NCBI RefSeq assembly: GCF_022808955.1
Contig: NZ_JAKZEY010000001.1
Coordinates: forward strand, 124,001-188,000
Direction: 5' to 3'
From: Anaerococcus sp. AGMB09787
Lineage (GTDB): Bacteria; Bacillota; Clostridia; Tissierellales; Peptoniphilaceae
DNA length: 64,000 nucleotides
Below, in pieces: positions 61,910 to 64,000 of this stretch (positions are counted from its first letter, which is position 1; every line of letters begins with the position of its first letter). The notes under the pieces are model-generated. The model made no database searches. It saw only the letters and a program-made list of their open reading frames with translations, and had not been told where the DNA came from. A program made the translations under genes and the position numbers.

Positions 61910-62452
61910 ATGACAAGTAGATTAAAAGAAAAATATAAAAACGAAGTTGTTGGAAAACTAATCGAACAATTTAACTATAAAAATGTTATGGAAGTTCCAA
62001 AACTTGAAAAAATTGTTATCAACGTTGGTTTGGGAGAAGCAAAAGATAACAAAAATATCTTAAATGCTGCCAAAGAAGAACTTGCTCTTATAACAGGTCA
62101 ATATCCAATCGAACTTAAAGCAAAGAAGTCAGTTGCTAACTTCAAACTAAGAGAAGGACAAACAATTGGTACAAAGGTAACACTAAGAGGCGAAAAAATG
62201 TATGACTTCTTAGATAAGTTAATATCAATATCTCTTCCAAGAGTTAGGGACTTCAGAGGAATCAATCCAAACAGTTTTGATGGACGTGGAAACTATTCAC
62301 TAGGTATCAAAGAACAATTGATCTTCCCTGAGATTAAATATGATAATGTAGACTTCCTTCATGGTATGGATATCAGTATAGTAACAACAGCTAAAACTGA
62401 CGAAGAAGCAAAAGCATTCTTAACACTATTGGGAATGCCATTTAGAAAGTAA
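61910..62452 (+). CDS. rplE: 50S ribosomal protein L5
   Basis: A 180-aa protein that binds 5S rRNA in the central protuberance. [18 protein letters not shown] and [20 protein letters not shown] are conserved. AAAGGAG precedes the ATG. Confidence 0.96.
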   Translation: MTSRLKEKYKNEVVGKLIEQFNYKNVMEVPKLEKIVINVGLGEAKDNKNILNAAKEELALITGQYPIELKAKKSVANFKLREGQTIGTKVTLRGEKMYDFLDKLISISLPRVRDFRGINPNSFDGRGNYSLGIKEQLIFPEIKYDNVDFLHGMDISIVTTAKTDEEAKAFLTLLGMPFRK

Positions 62453-62462
62453 AGGAGCAAAA

Positions 62463-62648
62463 ATGGCTAAGAAGTCACTAAAAGCTAAACAACAAAGAAA
62501 ACAAAAATTCTCAACCAGAGAATACAATAGATGTAAACTTTGTGGAAGACCACACGGCTACTTGAAAAAATATGGAATCTGCCGTATTTGCTTTAGAGAA
62601 CTTGCAAATGAAGGTAAAATTCCAGGAGTTAAAAAAGCAAGCTGGTAA
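62463..62648 (+). CDS. rpsN: 30S ribosomal protein S14, zinc-binding type Z
   Basis: A 61-aa S14 of the short, zinc-ribbon type. [20 protein letters not shown] has both CxxC pairs. The zinc-free longer S14 paralogue of some Firmicutes is not seen here. AAAGGAGC precedes the ATG. Confidence 0.95.
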   Translation: MAKKSLKAKQQRKQKFSTREYNRCKLCGRPHGYLKKYGICRICFRELANEGKIPGVKKASW

Positions 62649-62664
62649 TTAAGGGGGAAATATT

Positions 62665-63060
62665 ATGATGACAGATCCAATTGCGGATATGCTAACAAGA
62701 ATTAGAAATGCAAATAAGGCAAACCATACAAAAATTAGCCTACCATCTTCTAATGAGAAAAAAGCTATTGCCCAAATTCTGCTTGATGAAGGCTTCATTT
62801 CTGGATTTGATGTAGAAGAAGACGGCAAACAAGGCATACTTACAATAGATTTAAAAGTTACTGAGAGTGGTGAAAAAGTAATTACAGGACTTAGAAGAAT
62901 TTCTAAACCAGGACTTAGAGTTTACGTTAAAGCAAATGAAGTACCAAAGGTATTAGACGGACTTGGAACTGCGATTATTTCAACATCAAAAGGACTATTA
63001 ACTGACCGCGCTGCAAGAAGTGAAAATGTGGGTGGCGAAGTTATTTGTTACGTATGGTAA
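62665..63060 (+). CDS. rpsH: 30S ribosomal protein S8
   Basis: A 131-aa protein that binds the central domain of 16S r[20 protein letters not shown] at the start and [20 protein letters not shown] at the end are conserved. ATG at 62665 or 62668; both follow GGGGGAAA. In other bacteria S8 represses the spc operon. Confidence 0.95.
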   Translation: MMTDPIADMLTRIRNANKANHTKISLPSSNEKKAIAQILLDEGFISGFDVEEDGKQGILTIDLKVTESGEKVITGLRRISKPGLRVYVKANEVPKVLDGLGTAIISTSKGLLTDRAARSENVGGEVICYVW

Positions 63061-63070
63061 GGAGTTATAA

Positions 63071-63610
63071 ATGTCAAGAATAGGAAAACTTCCAATTGAA
63101 ATACCTTCTGGAGTAACAGTACAAATAGACGGTCTAAAGGTAAGCGTTAAGGGACCAAAGGGAGAAGACAGCCTAAGGGTTTCAAAAAATGTAGAATTAG
63201 AGTTAAATGATAATGAACTTTTAGTAAAGATTCCAGAAAACTATACAAAAGCTCAAAACATTGACCATGGTCTATATAGATCACTAATTAATAATATAGT
63301 AATTGGTGTATCAGAAGGATATAGTAAGACACTTCAAATCGAAGGTACTGGATATAGAGCATCAAAACAAGGTAAAAACCTAGTAATGAACCTAGGATAT
63401 TCACACCAAGTTACAATGGCAGATCCAGAAGGAATCGAGGTTGAAGTACCAAATGATAGAACAATAGTAGTTAAGGGAATTAACAAACAATTAGTTGGTC
63501 AACATGCTGCAAACATCAGAAACTGGAGAAAACCTGAACCATACAAGGGTAAGGGTATCAGATATGAAAACGAGCATGTAAGACGTAAAGAAGGTAAAAC
63601 AGGTAAGTAG
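63071..63610 (+). CDS. rplF: 50S ribosomal protein L6
   Basis: A 179-aa protein with two similar domains, beside the sarcin-ricin loop. SRIGKLPIEIPSGVTVQIDG and KPEPYKGKGIRYENEHVRRK are conserved. A GGAGTT site precedes the ATG. Confidence 0.96.
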   Translation: MSRIGKLPIEIPSGVTVQIDGLKVSVKGPKGEDSLRVSKNVELELNDNELLVKIPENYTKAQNIDHGLYRSLINNIVIGVSEGYSKTLQIEGTGYRASKQGKNLVMNLGYSHQVTMADPEGIEVEVPNDRTIVVKGINKQLVGQHAANIRNWRKPEPYKGKGIRYENEHVRRKEGKTGK

Positions 63611-63620
63611 GAGATAGTAA

Positions 63621-63986
63621 ATGGCTAAGAAAAACAAAAGAGATAGACTATTAACTCGTAAAAAGAGAGTTAGAGCTAAAATAAGCGGAACTCCTCAAAA
63701 ACCAAGACTAAGCGTTTTTAAATCAAACACAAACATCTACGCACAACTTATCGATGATGTAAACGGAGTAACACTTGCTAGTGCAAACACCCTACAAGAT
63801 AAGGTAAATGGTGGAGAAAAATTAAGCGCAAATGTTGAAGCTGCTCAAAAAGTTGGACAAGCAATCGCTAAAGAAGGACTTGAAAAGGGTATTGAAGAAG
63901 TAGTATTTGATAGAAACGGATACCTATACCACGGAAAAGTACAAGCTTTGGCTGATGCAGCTAGAGAAGCTGGTCTTAAATTTTAG
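63621..63986 (+). CDS. rplR: 50S ribosomal protein L18
   Basis: A 121-aa 5S rRNA-binding protein. [20 protein letters not shown], the N-terminal basic region and [20 protein letters not shown] are conserved. The window ends 14 bases after the stop with GGGGAGG, the ribosome site of the next gene (expected rpsE). Confidence 0.95.
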   Translation: MAKKNKRDRLLTRKKRVRAKISGTPQKPRLSVFKSNTNIYAQLIDDVNGVTLASANTLQDKVNGGEKLSANVEAAQKVGQAIAKEGLEKGIEEVVFDRNGYLYHGKVQALADAAREAGLKF

Positions 63987-64000
63987 TTGGGGAGGTTATA

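Overview
The window comes from a low-GC (roughly 33-36% by eye), anaerobic, fermentative Gram-positive bacterium. Gene content (SUF system of the SufCBDSU type, class II ketose-bisphosphate aldolase, PPi-type phosphofructokinase, hybrid cluster protein, anaerobic sulfatase-maturase, zinc-type S14, many PTS genes) and heavy use of AGG/AGA, ATA and CTA codons fit a Peptoniphilaceae member such as Anaerococcus. The genus is an inference from gene content, not from a marker search.

Layout. 1-1311: tail of a YacP/Rae1-like NYN RNase and a sigma-70 factor. 1358-2461: radical SAM maturase, followed by a decayed IS30-type transposase end. 2809-3150: HPr. 3254-8267: suf operon (sufC-sufB-sufD-sufS-sufU) ending in an unannotated 59-aa membrane protein. 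8318-12161: NSS symporter, MATE pump, thioredoxin-like protein and DHFR. 12398-17008: Mgl-type galactose ABC importer with a BadF-family sugar kinase. 17119-18936: PfpI-like protein and FucO-like lactaldehyde reductase. 19111-28851: RpiR regulator, class II aldolase, fructose-type PTS (A, B, C as separate genes), D-lyxose isomerase, xylulokinase, mutarotase, transaldolase and transketolase. 29024-29451: remains of a RelB/YafQ toxin-antitoxin pair. 29532-32368: trkH-trkA. 32530-39669: three overlapping intracellular glycosidase genes (GH123-like, GH92, GH2). 39771-42333: lactate racemase LarA and PPi-PFK. 42527-49230: PRD regulator and cellobiose-type PTS with two GH1 phospho-glucosidases. 49371-50194: MATE pseudogene. 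50181-52380: two tandem Cof-type HAD phosphatases and EIIA-Glc. 52535-54946: hcp and a CRP/FNR regulator. 55047-55650: two small proteins of unknown function that share a TGHxAGWW motif. 55898-64000: S10 ribosomal protein operon, with promoter and structured leader, running through L18.

How it works together. Most of the accessory sequence serves sugar uptake and fermentation. HPr and EIIA-Glc serve the PTS, the fructose-type and cellobiose-type PTS loci have their own regulators (RpiR and PRD), and pentoses appear to be funnelled through D-xylulose-5-phosphate to transaldolase and transketolase. SUF, Hcp and a CRP/FNR regulator cover Fe-S assembly and nitrosative stress.

The most unusual item is the small-protein pair at 55047-55650: a secreted or membrane protein and a 48-aa membrane peptide carrying the same core motif, which I do not recognise from any named family. 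Other points of interest are a perfect 14-bp palindrome at the hcp promoter, the lyxose/aldolase/FucO neighbourhood, the degenerate toxin-antitoxin and MATE genes, and the structured S10 leader. No rRNA, tRNA or CRISPR array was seen.
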